A stretch of 64,000 nucleotides of DNA from an uncultured Lachnospiraceae bacterium (GCA_900548905.1 URMK01000003.1:1-64000), one strand, 5' to 3'. Positions 9,474 to 19,702 are shown, counted from the first letter of the stretch. Made by a program: numbers and translations. Notes: generated from the sequence alone by a model not told the origin.

Positions 9474-11483
9474 TTAGCAGGGAAGGCCTTCTTTGAAGAG
9501 CACGACGCCTTTTGCGGGCAGAAGGATGTCGTCACCGGCACGGTACTGTTTTCCGGTGAGGAGATCGGTCCCCGGCTTTTCGGCTGTCAGCTTCTCTTCC
9601 CGAGAGTTATGGTTCAGGAAGAACAGGAAGTTCGTTCCGTCTTTTTGGCGCAGGGTGATTTCCACGCCGGCGCAGGGCTTGAATACGGGTGTTATGTTCT
9701 GTTCCTGAAGAACCATTTCAAGGAAATCGGCATAGAAGTCCACGCCGGATCGGGTGGCCACATAGTAGGCAAATCCCTCTCCCAGTTCATTTCTGGACAG
9801 CACAGGAGTTCCCTTATAAAAATCCTTATCGTAGCAGGCCAGGGCTTTTGCGTGTTCCATATGCATGATGTCGCAGATTACGCCGGATTCATATTCTTTG
9901 CCGTTCCAGGAAAAACTGTTTTTCATATAGGCGGGCAGCGCGTCGGTTTCTTCCACCCATATGCCGAGGATATCCCGCAGCTTTCCGGGATAACCCCCGG
10001 TGAACACAAGATCGTTTTCATCCACAAGTCCGCTCAGGAAGGTGGTCACAAAGGTACCTCCGGCGGATACAAACCTGCGGATTTTCTCATCTGTCCCGGG
10101 TTTCGTCATATACAGCACGGGTGCAATTACCACCTGATAGCCGTCAAGGGAATCTTCCGCGGAAATGATGTCTACGGATATGTTTCTGTCATAGAGTGCG
10201 GTATAGTAATTGGCAAGCTCATCCATATACTTCAGGTCACAGCTGGGGCCTGCCGAATATTCCAGCGCCCACCAGTTATCCCAGTCCACAAGCATGGCGA
10301 CGCGGGAGGGCGTCCTGGCATCCAGGGTGGCGGCACCCAGCTGCTCCAGCTCCGCCCCCAGCCGGCTCACTTCCCGGAATACTCTTGTATGTTCCGTGCC
10401 GACGTGATCGATCACCGCACCGTGGAATTTCTCACAGGCACCGATGCTTCTGCGCATCTGGAAAAACATGACCGTATCCGCGCCATGGGCCACAGCCTGG
10501 TAGCTGATGAGACGCATTTCACCGGGGCGCTTCAGGAGATTATAGGGCTGCCAGTTGGTCACGCTGGGAGTCTGCTCCATGAGCATGAAGGGGGCTCCCT
10601 GCTTCAGTCCTCGCATCAGGTCATGACGCATGGCAACCAGGGCCGGCGGGTCGGTGGGGTTGGGATAGTTATCCCAGGATACCAGATCCATGTATCTGGC
10701 CCATTTCTGGTAGTCCAGTGGTTTATAGAAGCCCATCAGGTTGGTGGTTACCGGGATATGCGGGGTAACCGCTTTAACCGCTTCATATTCCCCCAGGTAG
10801 TTGCGGAGCATGGAATCGGAGTTGAATCTGCGGTAATCCAGGGAAATGCCCTGAAATGTGGTGCGATCCTGGGCGAAATGTTCGCTTTGCAGGTTGGGGA
10901 CGACAATTTCATCCCAGTCATAAAACGTATGGCCCCAGAAGCTGGTATTCCAGGCTTTGTTAAGAGCTTCCATGGAGCCGTATTTCTCCTTCAGCCAGAC
11001 GCGGAAGGCTTTTTCGCAGTTTTCGCAATAGCATTCCCCGCCGTATTCATTGGATATATGCCAGGCTACAATGTTGTCACAGGTTCCATAGCGTTCTGCC
11101 AGCTTACGGGCGAGGGCTACGGAATATTTCTGATAGACAGGGCTGTTGGGGCAGGAATTGTGCCTGCTTCCGAACTTTCTTCTTATACCGCTGAATTCCG
11201 TGCGCAGCACTTCCGGGTATTTTTTGGCCATCCAGGCCGGGTGAGCTGCCGTTGAAGTGGCCATTACCACTTTCAGATCATTTTTGCGGACAAGCTCCAT
11301 AATTTTATCCAGACGTTCAAAGCGGTATGTCACTTCGTCAGGCTGTAGGGCCGCCCAGCTGAAAACGTTCAGTGTGACACAATCTATCCCGGCAAGACGG
11401 AACATGCGCATGTCCTCTTCCCATACCGCTTCGTCCCACTGCTCCGGGTTATAATCCCCTCCATATAACATTTTATTTACCAT
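9474..11483 (-). CDS. Beta-galactosidase, GH42 family
   Basis: A 669-residue cytoplasmic glycoside hydrolase (no signal peptide) that releases terminal beta-galactose from short galactosides. The TIM barrel starts with YGGDYNPEQW; the acid/base Glu is in HISNEYGG and the nucleophile Glu in MLMEQTPSVTNW. Cysteines around C-x-C-x2-C (GECYCENCEK), with a fourth further upstream, form the usual GH42 zinc site. The trimerisation and C-terminal beta domains follow. It closes a minus-strand run with an esterase and ABC sugar transporter genes, which suggests uptake and hydrolysis of galacto-oligosaccharides. Confidence 0.93.
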   Translation of the reverse strand: MVNKMLYGGDYNPEQWDEAVWEEDMRMFRLAGIDCVTLNVFSWAALQPDEVTYRFERLDKIMELVRKNDLKVVMATSTAAHPAWMAKKYPEVLRTEFSGIRRKFGSRHNSCPNSPVYQKYSVALARKLAERYGTCDNIVAWHISNEYGGECYCENCEKAFRVWLKEKYGSMEALNKAWNTSFWGHTFYDWDEIVVPNLQSEHFAQDRTTFQGISLDYRRFNSDSMLRNYLGEYEAVKAVTPHIPVTTNLMGFYKPLDYQKWARYMDLVSWDNYPNPTDPPALVAMRHDLMRGLKQGAPFMLMEQTPSVTNWQPYNLLKRPGEMRLISYQAVAHGADTVMFFQMRRSIGACEKFHGAVIDHVGTEHTRVFREVSRLGAELEQLGAATLDARTPSRVAMLVDWDNWWALEYSAGPSCDLKYMDELANYYTALYDRNISVDIISAEDSLDGYQVVIAPVLYMTKPGTDEKIRRFVSAGGTFVTTFLSGLVDENDLVFTGGYPGKLRDILGIWVEETDALPAYMKNSFSWNGKEYESGVICDIMHMEHAKALACYDKDFYKGTPVLSRNELGEGFAYYVATRSGVDFYADFLEMVLQEQNITPVFKPCAGVEITLRQKDGTNFLFFLNHNSREEKLTAEKPGTDLLTGKQYRAGDDILLPAKGVVLFKEGLPC

Positions 11484-11564
11484 AGTACTCCTATCTGCCC
11501 GCAGAGGGCGGGCCCGTTATCTGTTTATTTTCAGGACTGCCGGGTCCCTTCCCCATTACCTGTT

Positions 11565-12398
11565 TTATACCTGCCAGTCAAAACGGGTGCACAGCCATTC
11601 GCAGCTTAATGCAAACCAGTGGGCCACATGGGGATAATCGTCCCCCACCTCCCGGGTACACATGGACAGCCCGTGGTGTCCGTGTTCAAAAAGATGGCAT
11701 TCTGCAGGAATGCCGTGCTCATACAGGCTTTTTACAAAGCGCATGGTATTGGTCACGCTCACGCAGTCGTCATCCATGGTATGCCAGCAGAAAGCAGGCA
11801 CGGTCCCGTCGTCCACCTGATCCTCCAGGGAGAAAAAAGCTTCCTCCTCCGGCGTCGGATCCGCTCCCAAAAGGGCACGGAAACTATCATGCCATTCGGG
11901 ATGGGTTTCTTTTGCGGCGGAAATCACGGGGTAGGAAAGGATCATGGCGTCCGGCCGGTTCTGCCGGCCGGTAACCGGATACAGGGCACGCAGTCTGCCG
12001 CTGTTCCAGTGGACACCCAGGCTGGCTGCCAGATGGCCGCCGGCTGAAAAGCCGCATACTGCGATTTTTTCCGGATCCACACCGTATTCACCGGCATGCT
12101 CCCGGATATGTACCACACTCGCGGAAAGCTCACATAAAGGGGTAAAACCGGTTGCCGGGCGTTCCCCTTCCTTTCCGGTGGTACTGTAATAGAGGACAAA
12201 AACCTGGAAACCCTTTGCAAAATAAGCTTCCGCGATTGGATCCGCTTCCCTGTCGGAGCAAAATTTATAAGCGCCGCCGGGGCAGATCACCACGCAGGGA
12301 CGTACCTTCCTGTGGGCCATTTCTTCAGAATAGGGATGCAGGTAACCGTCCAGAAGGGCACGGGATTCCTGAAGGGGATGAATTGACACTGTTTTCAT
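11565..12398 (-). CDS. Alpha/beta hydrolase, acetyl-esterase-like
   Basis: A 277-residue cytoplasmic hydrolase. The oxyanion region reads CPGGAY, the nucleophile elbow is GFSAGG, the acid is in HTMDDDCVSV and the histidine in HGHHGLS. This is the layout of sugar acetyl-esterases (BD-FAE/Axe-like). Lying between a GH42 enzyme and sugar ABC permeases, it probably removes acetyl groups from imported oligosaccharides. Substrate is inferred from context only. Confidence 0.85.
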   Translation of the reverse strand: MKTVSIHPLQESRALLDGYLHPYSEEMAHRKVRPCVVICPGGAYKFCSDREADPIAEAYFAKGFQVFVLYYSTTGKEGERPATGFTPLCELSASVVHIREHAGEYGVDPEKIAVCGFSAGGHLAASLGVHWNSGRLRALYPVTGRQNRPDAMILSYPVISAAKETHPEWHDSFRALLGADPTPEEEAFFSLEDQVDDGTVPAFCWHTMDDDCVSVTNTMRFVKSLYEHGIPAECHLFEHGHHGLSMCTREVGDDYPHVAHWFALSCEWLCTRFDWQV

Positions 12399-12602
12399 GT
12401 TATACCTCCTACACAGCGCAGGCTTGCCTGCGATACTGCATTAATCAATTGCGTTCACTCCTGTAGTACCGGATCTTGTGTATAGAAATCGAACCCACGC
12501 AAAGCGCGGGTCCAATCTCTTTATACAATATCCTGCAGGTACCGTCAATACCGGCTTTTCGTGACCGGTCCGTAACCGCCCGGATTTGTCCGGCCTGTTA
12601 TA

Positions 12603-13454
12603 TCAGCCCTTCACACCGGCGAAGGCAACGCCTTCCACAATGTATTTCTGTCCGATGCTGTATACAATAATAATGGGAATGACCGAACATACGGTACCGG
12701 CCATAATAGCGCCATAGTCGGCTGAAAACTGCTGCTGGAAGGATGCCAGTCCGAGCTGGATGGTTTTCAGCTTGTCGCTGTCCAGATAAATCATGGGGCC
12801 CATGTAGTCATTCCATACGCTGTTAAATGTGAGGACGGTAAGGGTTGCCAGACCGTTCTGGGACAAGGGCAGAATGATTTTACGGTATATGCCGAAGGTG
12901 GAGCAGCCGTCGATCTTGGCCGCCTCATGCAGGCTGCCCGGAATGCTGAGCATATTCTGGCGGAGAAGGAATACGCCGAAGGCGCTGAATGCCTGCAGTA
13001 CAATGAGGGACAGGTGGGTATTATACATACCGAAAGACTTTACCACGATAAACTGGGGAATCATGATGGCATGCCAGGGCACCATCATGGTAGCCAGGTA
13101 AGCCACGAAAATCTTATCCCTTCCGGGGAACTGCAGCTTGGTAAAGGCAAATGCCGCCAGGGAGCAGGTGAACAGCTGGAGCAGGGTAATGATAACCGCC
13201 AGCTTCAGGGTGTTCAGGAAATACTGCAGGAAGGGGATGCTCTGCCACACCTTTTCATAATTCAGGGTACGGAACACTTCCGGGATCCACTTTACGGGAT
13301 AGGAGAAAATCTCCGTATTCAGCTTAAAGGAAGCGCTGACCATCCACACGAAGGGAACCAACATTGTAAATGCCACGATACAGCAGAAAATAAAAATCAC
13401 AATGGAGCTGACTTTTACTTTCTTTTTGTTCTGTTGCTGTGCTTGTTTTGCCAT
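12603..13454 (-). CDS. Carbohydrate ABC transporter permease (MalG type)
   Basis: A 283-residue inner-membrane permease with about six helices and the cytoplasmic EAA loop (EAAKIDGCSTFGIYRKIILPLSQNGLATL) that contacts the ATPase. It forms a pair with the upstream MalF-type permease (12 bases apart) and the binding lipoprotein at 14523-15836. No ATPase is encoded here, so a shared MsmK-like ATPase elsewhere is likely. AAAGGAGG precedes the ATG. Confidence 0.93.
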   Translation of the reverse strand: MAKQAQQQNKKKVKVSSIVIFIFCCIVAFTMLVPFVWMVSASFKLNTEIFSYPVKWIPEVFRTLNYEKVWQSIPFLQYFLNTLKLAVIITLLQLFTCSLAAFAFTKLQFPGRDKIFVAYLATMMVPWHAIMIPQFIVVKSFGMYNTHLSLIVLQAFSAFGVFLLRQNMLSIPGSLHEAAKIDGCSTFGIYRKIILPLSQNGLATLTVLTFNSVWNDYMGPMIYLDSDKLKTIQLGLASFQQQFSADYGAIMAGTVCSVIPIIIVYSIGQKYIVEGVAFAGVKG

Positions 13455-13466
13455 TGCGGACCTCCT

Positions 13467-14387
13467 TTAATCTTCATTTACCCAGTTTTTCTGACCCTTC
13501 CACTGAATCAGGGTGATAATCAGAATGATAACAAACAGGAAGTAAGCGATTGCGGATGCATAGCCCATCTTCCATTCCCCGAACGCCTCTTTGTAAATAC
13601 GGAATACGAGCACGCTGGTGGCTCGTCCCGGCCCTCCCTGGGTGGTTACGTTGATGATATCGAATACCTGGAAGGATGCGATAAAGCAAAGGATAGTAAC
13701 CATGAAGGTGGTGGGGGACAGCATGGGCCAGGTCACATTCCAGAAAATCTTCCAGGAATTGGCGCCGTCTATCTGCGCCGCTTCATACAGATGGTTGGGA
13801 ATGCTCTTTAAGCCGCCCATGAACATAATCATATAATAACCGGCCTGTTTCCATACTACCACAATAATAACTGTGAGCAGGGCCGTTTTGGTGGACATAA
13901 ACCATTTGGGCAGATGCTCCTGTGCGATACCGATTGCGCGCAGCACCTGATTGACAGGCCCGTCTACGGGCTGGAACAGCAGCATCGCAATACAGCCGAT
14001 AGCTACCATGGAAGTCAGGTTGGGGAAGAAAAATACGGTTTTGAAAAAACCGCCGCCAAACAGCTTCCGGTTAAGAGCCAGGGCCAGTATCAACGAAAAG
14101 GCTATGGTGAGAGGCACACTGACAACGGAGTATACCAGATTGTTCACAAGAGCCGCCTTAAACTGGGAATCACCGAACATTTTTATATAATTGCTGATTC
14201 CCACAAAATTCCATTTGAAACCGTTATAGTCCGTAAAGCTGATTAACAGTCCCAGAATAATCGGAATGGCTGTAAAGATAAAAAATCCGATGAAGTTGGG
14301 GAGCAGATACAGGTATCCTGAAATAGCTTCTTTTCTTGCTGCCCTGCTCATCCGTTTCTTAGGTTGTTTCTTCGCGGAAGCTGCCAT
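13467..14387 (-). CDS. Sugar ABC transporter permease (MalF type)
   Basis: A 306-residue permease. A basic N-terminus is followed by helices from about residue 30 and the EAA loop (EAAQIDGANSWKIFWNVTWPMLSP). It is the first of the two permeases after the solute-binding lipoprotein. An AAGGAGG site precedes the ATG. The transporter probably imports oligosaccharides for the adjacent esterase and GH42 enzyme. Confidence 0.93.
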   Translation of the reverse strand: MAASAKKQPKKRMSRAARKEAISGYLYLLPNFIGFFIFTAIPIILGLLISFTDYNGFKWNFVGISNYIKMFGDSQFKAALVNNLVYSVVSVPLTIAFSLILALALNRKLFGGGFFKTVFFFPNLTSMVAIGCIAMLLFQPVDGPVNQVLRAIGIAQEHLPKWFMSTKTALLTVIIVVVWKQAGYYMIMFMGGLKSIPNHLYEAAQIDGANSWKIFWNVTWPMLSPTTFMVTILCFIASFQVFDIINVTTQGGPGRATSVLVFRIYKEAFGEWKMGYASAIAYFLFVIILIITLIQWKGQKNWVNED

Positions 14388-14522
14388 GCATTTTCCCTCC
14401 TTTTTTTGTATATGCCCATGCCCCGGGGCGCGGCATATCCTACTCGCTAAAATCCGGCGCCCCTGTTAAAGGCGCCGGATTCATGCGGTTTCCCCAAGTA
14501 CAGTAACTGTACTATTGTTGTC

Positions 14523-15836
14523 TTAGTTCATAATCTCGTCACGTAACTCGGCGTAATTTTTGAATGTATCGTCCAGTGACTGCTCATCCAAAAGATAAAG
14601 TTCCCACTCCTGTCTGTAAGCTTCAATCAGGGAAGCATAACCTTCTTCCCCTTTCTGCTCATCTTTAATCTTAGCAGAAAAACGATAGTCTACTCCCGGA
14701 ACATTTACCTGTGATTTATATACTTCCAGGGCTTCATCCGTCGTGTAAGAGGGAACGTCACGGTTTTCCGCAATAATTGATGTTCCTTCGGGGGAAGTGC
14801 AGTAAAATTCAATAAATTTATATGCCGCTTCCGGATTCTTGGATGCCGATGAAACTACCAGATAAGAACTCTGTCCAACACTGGATCCTTCCGGTTCTCC
14901 TTCAAAAATCGGCAGAGGAGCCGCACCCCATTCAAAATCAGCTTCCATCAGACGGAACATCCAGTCGCCGTTGATCATGGTGTAAATGTTGCCGGCTTCA
15001 AAGTAAGCCTTAATATCAAAGGTACCTGAAGTCATTTCTGCAATGCCGGGAGCACTCTGATCTTCGATATACATACGATGCTGAATCTGTGCAAATTCTT
15101 TTGTTCTGGTCAGGTTTTCATCATCCAGGTATTCGCCTGTGGGGATAGCTCCCAGGTTAGGCGTCCAGTTAGGCATAAGGCCTCCCCAGTATTTGGTTCC
15201 GTCTTGTTCACCGGTCAGCTCCTTAATCAGGTCAAGGTATTCATTCCAGGTGAGGTTTTCCGGATATGCAATCCCTTTTGCATCGAACAGTTCTTTGTTA
15301 TAGAACATCATCCAGCAGGATCCGCTGGTGGGATATCCGTAGAAAGAACCGTTTTCATCGGTAACGCCTGCAAGGGAAGTGTCCTTAATGGGGCTTAAAT
15401 CCACGCCTGTGCTTTCCGCATAGGGAGCCAGGTCTACAAATGCGCCGTTGGCTGTATACTGTGCCATCTGCGCAGGTGAGCGGACCCAATAAACATCAGC
15501 ATCTGTGGAGCCGCCCGCTGTCATAACCTTAACCTTATCGTCGTAGTCGCCTTCTGCGATGCTGTGGCCTACAACTTCGATATCGCTGTTAGCAGCGTTA
15601 AAGGCTTCCATTTCTTTGGTGGCTACCTTTTCAAGATCGGTGGAATAATAGAAATTAATAACTGTCTTATCTGTGCTTGCTGCAGCTTCGCTTCCTGCGG
15701 CTTCGGTCTGTGCAGCCGTATCACCGGCTGCAGAGGAAGAACCGGCAGCGTTATCGGAAGAGCCGCCTGCGCATCCTGCCAGCATGGTCACTGCCATTGC
15801 TGCAGTAAGAAGAATGCTTAATGCTTTCTTTTTCAT
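14523..15836 (-). CDS. Sugar-binding lipoprotein of ABC transporter
   Basis: A 437-residue extracellular solute-binding protein. The lipobox LLTAAMAVTMLAGC puts the lipidated Cys near residue 22, followed by a Ser/Ala/Thr linker. The rest is a family-1 (MalE-like) fold with a ligand-binding FYYSTDLEKVATKEMEAFNA start and MINGDWMFRLMEA. The start at 15836 was chosen for AAAGGAGG six bases upstream; the frame continues 51 codons further without a site. It heads the transporter operon and is paralogous to the lipoprotein at 16147-17457. Confidence 0.93.
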   Translation of the reverse strand: MKKKALSILLTAAMAVTMLAGCAGGSSDNAAGSSSAAGDTAAQTEAAGSEAAASTDKTVINFYYSTDLEKVATKEMEAFNAANSDIEVVGHSIAEGDYDDKVKVMTAGGSTDADVYWVRSPAQMAQYTANGAFVDLAPYAESTGVDLSPIKDTSLAGVTDENGSFYGYPTSGSCWMMFYNKELFDAKGIAYPENLTWNEYLDLIKELTGEQDGTKYWGGLMPNWTPNLGAIPTGEYLDDENLTRTKEFAQIQHRMYIEDQSAPGIAEMTSGTFDIKAYFEAGNIYTMINGDWMFRLMEADFEWGAAPLPIFEGEPEGSSVGQSSYLVVSSASKNPEAAYKFIEFYCTSPEGTSIIAENRDVPSYTTDEALEVYKSQVNVPGVDYRFSAKIKDEQKGEEGYASLIEAYRQEWELYLLDEQSLDDTFKNYAELRDEIMN

Positions 15837-16146
15837 AATTGCCTCCTTTGGACTTAAACAACTTGTTTCGTGTTTCCTGATGGTTTTATTATAACTGCTG
15901 TACCAATTCTGGAAAGTCTCAAAAAATCTACACCTTTTGTATAAAGAAAATCGTCTTATTTTGTGCATCTTTTCAAAGAAACTCGGCATTTACACTTTAT
16001 ATGTGCCCTTAACAAGTATTTTAAGCATAAAAAAGAGGATGAGATTTTCTACACCCATCCTCTGAAACAATCATACGGAAAAAAGATAATTATACCTAGC
16101 AAACCTGCCCGGACCGCTGCGATGAATCCTCATTTCCGATATTATT
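15837..16146. other. Intergenic region upstream of the sugar operon
   Basis: This 310-base gap has a TATAAT (minus strand, 15888-15893) but only a poor -35 (CTTTCC), the pattern of an activator-dependent promoter. The neighbouring two-component system is the natural candidate regulator. An imperfect hairpin near 16030-16060 may terminate the upstream operon. No gene seen. Confidence 0.45.
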
Positions 16147-17457
16147 TTATTTTTGCGCTTCTTTTTTCACATTTTCTTCTGCCTGTAATGCATTTCTGCC
16201 CTTCAGGTAATCCTCTATTGCTGTGTCAAGGCTTTTTTCCCCGCTCAAATAGTGAGTTGCCTCTTCATTAAAAACATCTCTCAAATCCCGGTACAAAAGA
16301 TGTTTTCCCTCTTCATTCTGCAGGATAGCGTCGAAGAAAAAGCCAACCTGTGTAATTCCCGCATTCTTAATATAGCTTTCCCTGCTGCCCTCCGTGTAAT
16401 AAGAAGGGAAGCAGTAATTGGATGCCAGGATGGAAGCCCCTTCCTCCCCGCAGCAGAACTCCAGGAATTCAAAAGCGTTTTCCGGGTGGCTGCTGCGGGA
16501 GGAAACTGCCAGGTAGGAATTGCTGCCGACCGAGGTACCGTCCTCCGCTCCCCGGGTAAGAGGAAGGGGCGCAGCATTCCACCGGCAGTTTTCCGTTCTG
16601 GACTCCTCCAGGTTCTGAAGAATCTGAATTGTCCAGTCTCCGTTGATCATCATTCCGATTTCCCCATCCAGGAAGGTGGTATATCCGGGTGATATTGTTT
16701 CCATTTCCTTAACATTCGGATGGCTGTGTTCGATATTGTACAGCCGGTTCATCAGTTCCAGAAAATCCCTGGTTGCCGGCAGTTCATCATCATACAGATA
16801 TTCCCCCAGCTCCAGCGCCCCCAGGTTCGGCACCCATATAGGCAGATAGCCGCCCCATCGTTGTGTTCCTTCGGGCTGGCTTTCCTTAATCTGCTGCGCA
16901 AGAAACGCGTATTCCTCCCAGGTCATCTGACCGGGATATTCCAGCCCCAGCTCGTCAAAGATATCTTTATTATAGAAGAGCAGCCATATATTCTGGATAA
17001 AGGGAAGGGAGTAAATCCGTTCATCCAGCTGCACAATATCCAGGGACTGGCCGTATTTTGAAATATCCAGAGAACTGCCGTTAATTCTGTCGGACAGGTC
17101 ATACAGAAGATCCGCTTCCGCCATCCGGTTGGATTTGGACGGCTGCCGGATCCAGGCAATATCCACACCTTCCCCCTCGGACAGAATACGCATGATTTCA
17201 TCATCGTAACCGTCGTCATCCACATAACGCATTTCCACTTCAGTGGTGCTACTCTGCGCATTGAACACGCTGACCAGATCTTCCATATAGGGCTTGCTTA
17301 CCGTCACATCGTAACAGATTATTTTCTGTTTACCCGCGGTCTGGGTTTCGTCCTCCGCCGTACCGGTATTTTGGCTTTCCCTGCCGCAGGCTTCCAGCAG
17401 GAAGCAGGCCAGCGCTGCCGTCAGCAGCATATAAAATACTTTCCTTTTCTTTTTCAT
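16147..17457 (-). CDS. Second sugar-binding lipoprotein, likely sensor component
   Basis: A 436-residue lipoprotein (LLTAALACFLLEAC lipobox, Cys near 24) of the same family as 14523-15836. Shared stretches include TSVGSNSYLAVSS/SSVGQSSYLVVSS, MINGDWT and a C-terminal SLDTAIEDYLKGRNAL. Its ATG overlaps the response-regulator stop (ATGA), so it is translated with the two-component system rather than the transporter. I infer that it presents sugar to the membrane kinase as the third component of a three-component system. Confidence 0.82.
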   Translation of the reverse strand: MKKKRKVFYMLLTAALACFLLEACGRESQNTGTAEDETQTAGKQKIICYDVTVSKPYMEDLVSVFNAQSSTTEVEMRYVDDDGYDDEIMRILSEGEGVDIAWIRQPSKSNRMAEADLLYDLSDRINGSSLDISKYGQSLDIVQLDERIYSLPFIQNIWLLFYNKDIFDELGLEYPGQMTWEEYAFLAQQIKESQPEGTQRWGGYLPIWVPNLGALELGEYLYDDELPATRDFLELMNRLYNIEHSHPNVKEMETISPGYTTFLDGEIGMMINGDWTIQILQNLEESRTENCRWNAAPLPLTRGAEDGTSVGSNSYLAVSSRSSHPENAFEFLEFCCGEEGASILASNYCFPSYYTEGSRESYIKNAGITQVGFFFDAILQNEEGKHLLYRDLRDVFNEEATHYLSGEKSLDTAIEDYLKGRNALQAEENVKKEAQK

Positions 17458-18155
17458 CGCGTATCCTTCAGATCCATATTCTTCACATTATGAAGGTAAT
17501 CATATATCTTTAGATCATTCACAAGCTTCACTACTTCCGCCATGGAATCCAGATCGAATTTCTTGAGAATGTTGTGGATATGGCGTTTTAATGTGGTCAT
17601 TTCCACACAGCGCATGGAACAGATTTCCGAACGCTCATAGCCCTGGCGCAACAGATCCAGGATGTCAATTTCAGTCTGTGTCAGCTGGGTGACGAGCATC
17701 AGGTTATACAGGAAGCTGTCCTCGCTCTGCTTTACCCGCTGGAATTCCCGCCGGATTTTCTCAGCGATAACGGGGCGGATAGGGGAGCGTCCGGCATAGG
17801 CGTCCTTGACACAGGTGATCAGCTCTTCCTGCCTGGAATTCTTCAGGACATAGTCGGAAACGCCAAGCTTAAAAGCCTGGAATACGTTTTCATCATCCTC
17901 ATAGGAAGTCAGGATAATGATCTTCACCTGGGGATATTGGGAAAGGATCTGGCTTGCCGCGTCCAGACCTGCGGTCCTTGTCTCCATTTCAATATCCATT
18001 AATATGACATCCGGCTGGCAGAGCACGGTTTTCATCACTGCCTCATATCCGTTCTGGACGGCAGCCACCACCTCCAGTTCACTGTCCTTTTCCAAAAGTC
18101 TCTGGTATTTTTTTAAAAGAGCGGGCATATCCTCTGCAATCAGTACTTTAATCAT
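17454..18155 (-). CDS. Response regulator, receiver plus LuxR/NarL-type HTH
   Basis: A 233-residue regulator. The receiver has the acidic pair in LIAEDMPALL, the phosphate acceptor Asp in VILMDIEM, a Thr/Ser switch in IILTSYED and Lys in YVLKNSRQ. The C-terminal part (LTQTEIDILDLLRQGYERSEICS ... TLKRHIHNILKKFDLDS) is a LuxR-like HTH. It sits after the histidine kinase and overlaps the lipoprotein start by four bases. It probably activates the sugar transporter operon. Confidence 0.9.
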   Translation of the reverse strand: MIKVLIAEDMPALLKKYQRLLEKDSELEVVAAVQNGYEAVMKTVLCQPDVILMDIEMETRTAGLDAASQILSQYPQVKIIILTSYEDDENVFQAFKLGVSDYVLKNSRQEELITCVKDAYAGRSPIRPVIAEKIRREFQRVKQSEDSFLYNLMLVTQLTQTEIDILDLLRQGYERSEICSMRCVEMTTLKRHIHNILKKFDLDSMAEVVKLVNDLKIYDYLHNVKNMDLKDTR

Positions 18156-18190
18156 TTCTGGCTCCCATCTGTGATTTCCAATCAGCAGTA

Positions 18191-19702
18191 TTAAAGGCGG
18201 CTCACCGGAAGATAAATGTGAAATACGGTTCCTTTTCCGACTTCGCTTTCCACATCTATTTTCCCCCCGGAATCCGTAATTATTTTATGGGTTAAAGATA
18301 ATCCCATTCCCCAGCTTTTCGTCATGGGCTTTGAGGTGAAAAAAGGAGTAAAGATATTCACCATATCCTCTTTGGGGATTCCGCAGCCGTTATCCGCAAT
18401 ATCTATAATACCCCATCTGCTGTCTTCCAGAAGCATTACCTGTATTTTTTTGGTTTTTTCCCCGGTCTGCTTCAGTGCATCGCAGGCATTGTTCAGCAGA
18501 TTAATCAGCGCCTGTTTTAAAAATTCTTCATCCGCAAACACGCAGGGGTCTTCTCCCGGCACGCTCACAGTCCATTCGATGTCCGTTTCCGGCCGCGATC
18601 CCTTCAGTTCCTCCACCGTTTCCCTGACCACTCCGCCCAGCTGGAGCTGGCGGAAATTCATGGTATTATCACGGATATGTCTGTGGATATCATCAAGCCG
18701 TTCATAAAGAGCCTCGCAATGCTCCACGAGAAGCCCTTTGTCTTCTTCCTTTTCCTCCCTTACTTCCAGGCTTTCCACCTCGGCCTGCAGGTTCAGCAGC
18801 TCATTTTTCATAAAATGACAGAATACCCGTGTGGACATGTTAACCGCATTGATGTTTTGGGATACCTCCAGACTGTAGTTCTCCATTTTGCTGCGGATAA
18901 CATTCAAACGGTAGCTCCATGCGATCATAAGCAGGATAAACAGCAGGATGATATAAGGAAGGGTACGGTACAGGGGGATGTAACTGTTCATAAAAAGAAT
19001 TTTGTAGGTAACCACATCCATGGCCTTGGAGTATTTTATCATCTGCATAGGCAGCCGGCCCATAAACATAAGGTAGCAGATAATCAGCATAAAGTAAGAA
19101 ATCAATATAATAATCAGGGATATCCGGTACACCTTAATATGAGGGACCCGGAGGATATTAAGCAAAATACTGCCCAGGCAGACAAACAGCAGGATGAAAT
19201 TCATGACGGAAATCACGGTGCTGAAAACACTCCAAAGCCGTTCAATGCCCGACACGGTCAATAATTCCGGGTATAAAAAGGAATAGGCACGGATATATAC
19301 CTGGGGACTGCAGACCAGATATTCCAGCAGGAAGAATACCCCCACAGCCGGAAGGGCTTTTTTGCATCTCTTCCTCTCTTCCTGCTTCATGAAGGAGGAA
19401 GCAAATATCAGATTGCTTGCCGTAAACAGGATACAGCTCACGTTCAGGCAGTTGATAATGGCTTCCTTGGATATCTTCAGCGAATACAGCCTGGCGGCCA
19501 TCCCCCGCGGCACGAGGAAGTATTTGAGGAAAATGCTCAGGTTAAAGGAAGATTTACAAAAATATAAAATGAAAAAGCACAGTGATGTTATAAAGAAAAA
19601 AAGCACCAGGAACATGGAAAACAGCTGCATAGTCCGGTACTCGGAACGGGTAAACAGCAGCAGCACGATCACCACGGCGCATACAAGCATCAGATATATC
19701 AT
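18191..19702 (-). CDS. Membrane sensor histidine kinase
   Basis: A 503-residue kinase with about seven or eight membrane helices over the first ~290 residues and no large extracellular domain. The phosphoacceptor is probably the His in RVFCHFMKNELLNL. ATPase boxes follow: N (INLLNNACDAL), G1 (DNGCGIP), F (FTPFFTSKP) and G2 (SWGMGLSLTHKI). The start at 19702 has GGAGAGGA eight bases upstream; longer frames to 19912 lack a site. Partner of the following response regulator and, by inference, the sugar-binding lipoprotein. Confidence 0.85.
   Translation of the reverse strand: MIYLMLVCAVVIVLLLFTRSEYRTMQLFSMFLVLFFFITSLCFFILYFCKSSFNLSIFLKYFLVPRGMAARLYSLKISKEAIINCLNVSCILFTASNLIFASSFMKQEERKRCKKALPAVGVFFLLEYLVCSPQVYIRAYSFLYPELLTVSGIERLWSVFSTVISVMNFILLFVCLGSILLNILRVPHIKVYRISLIIILISYFMLIICYLMFMGRLPMQMIKYSKAMDVVTYKILFMNSYIPLYRTLPYIILLFILLMIAWSYRLNVIRSKMENYSLEVSQNINAVNMSTRVFCHFMKNELLNLQAEVESLEVREEKEEDKGLLVEHCEALYERLDDIHRHIRDNTMNFRQLQLGGVVRETVEELKGSRPETDIEWTVSVPGEDPCVFADEEFLKQALINLLNNACDALKQTGEKTKKIQVMLLEDSRWGIIDIADNGCGIPKEDMVNIFTPFFTSKPMTKSWGMGLSLTHKIITDSGGKIDVESEVGKGTVFHIYLPVSRL

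Noticed and set aside
9450..11255. 601-codon plus-strand frame
   Set aside because: Antisense shadow of the GH42 gene, whose catalytic motifs are on the other strand.
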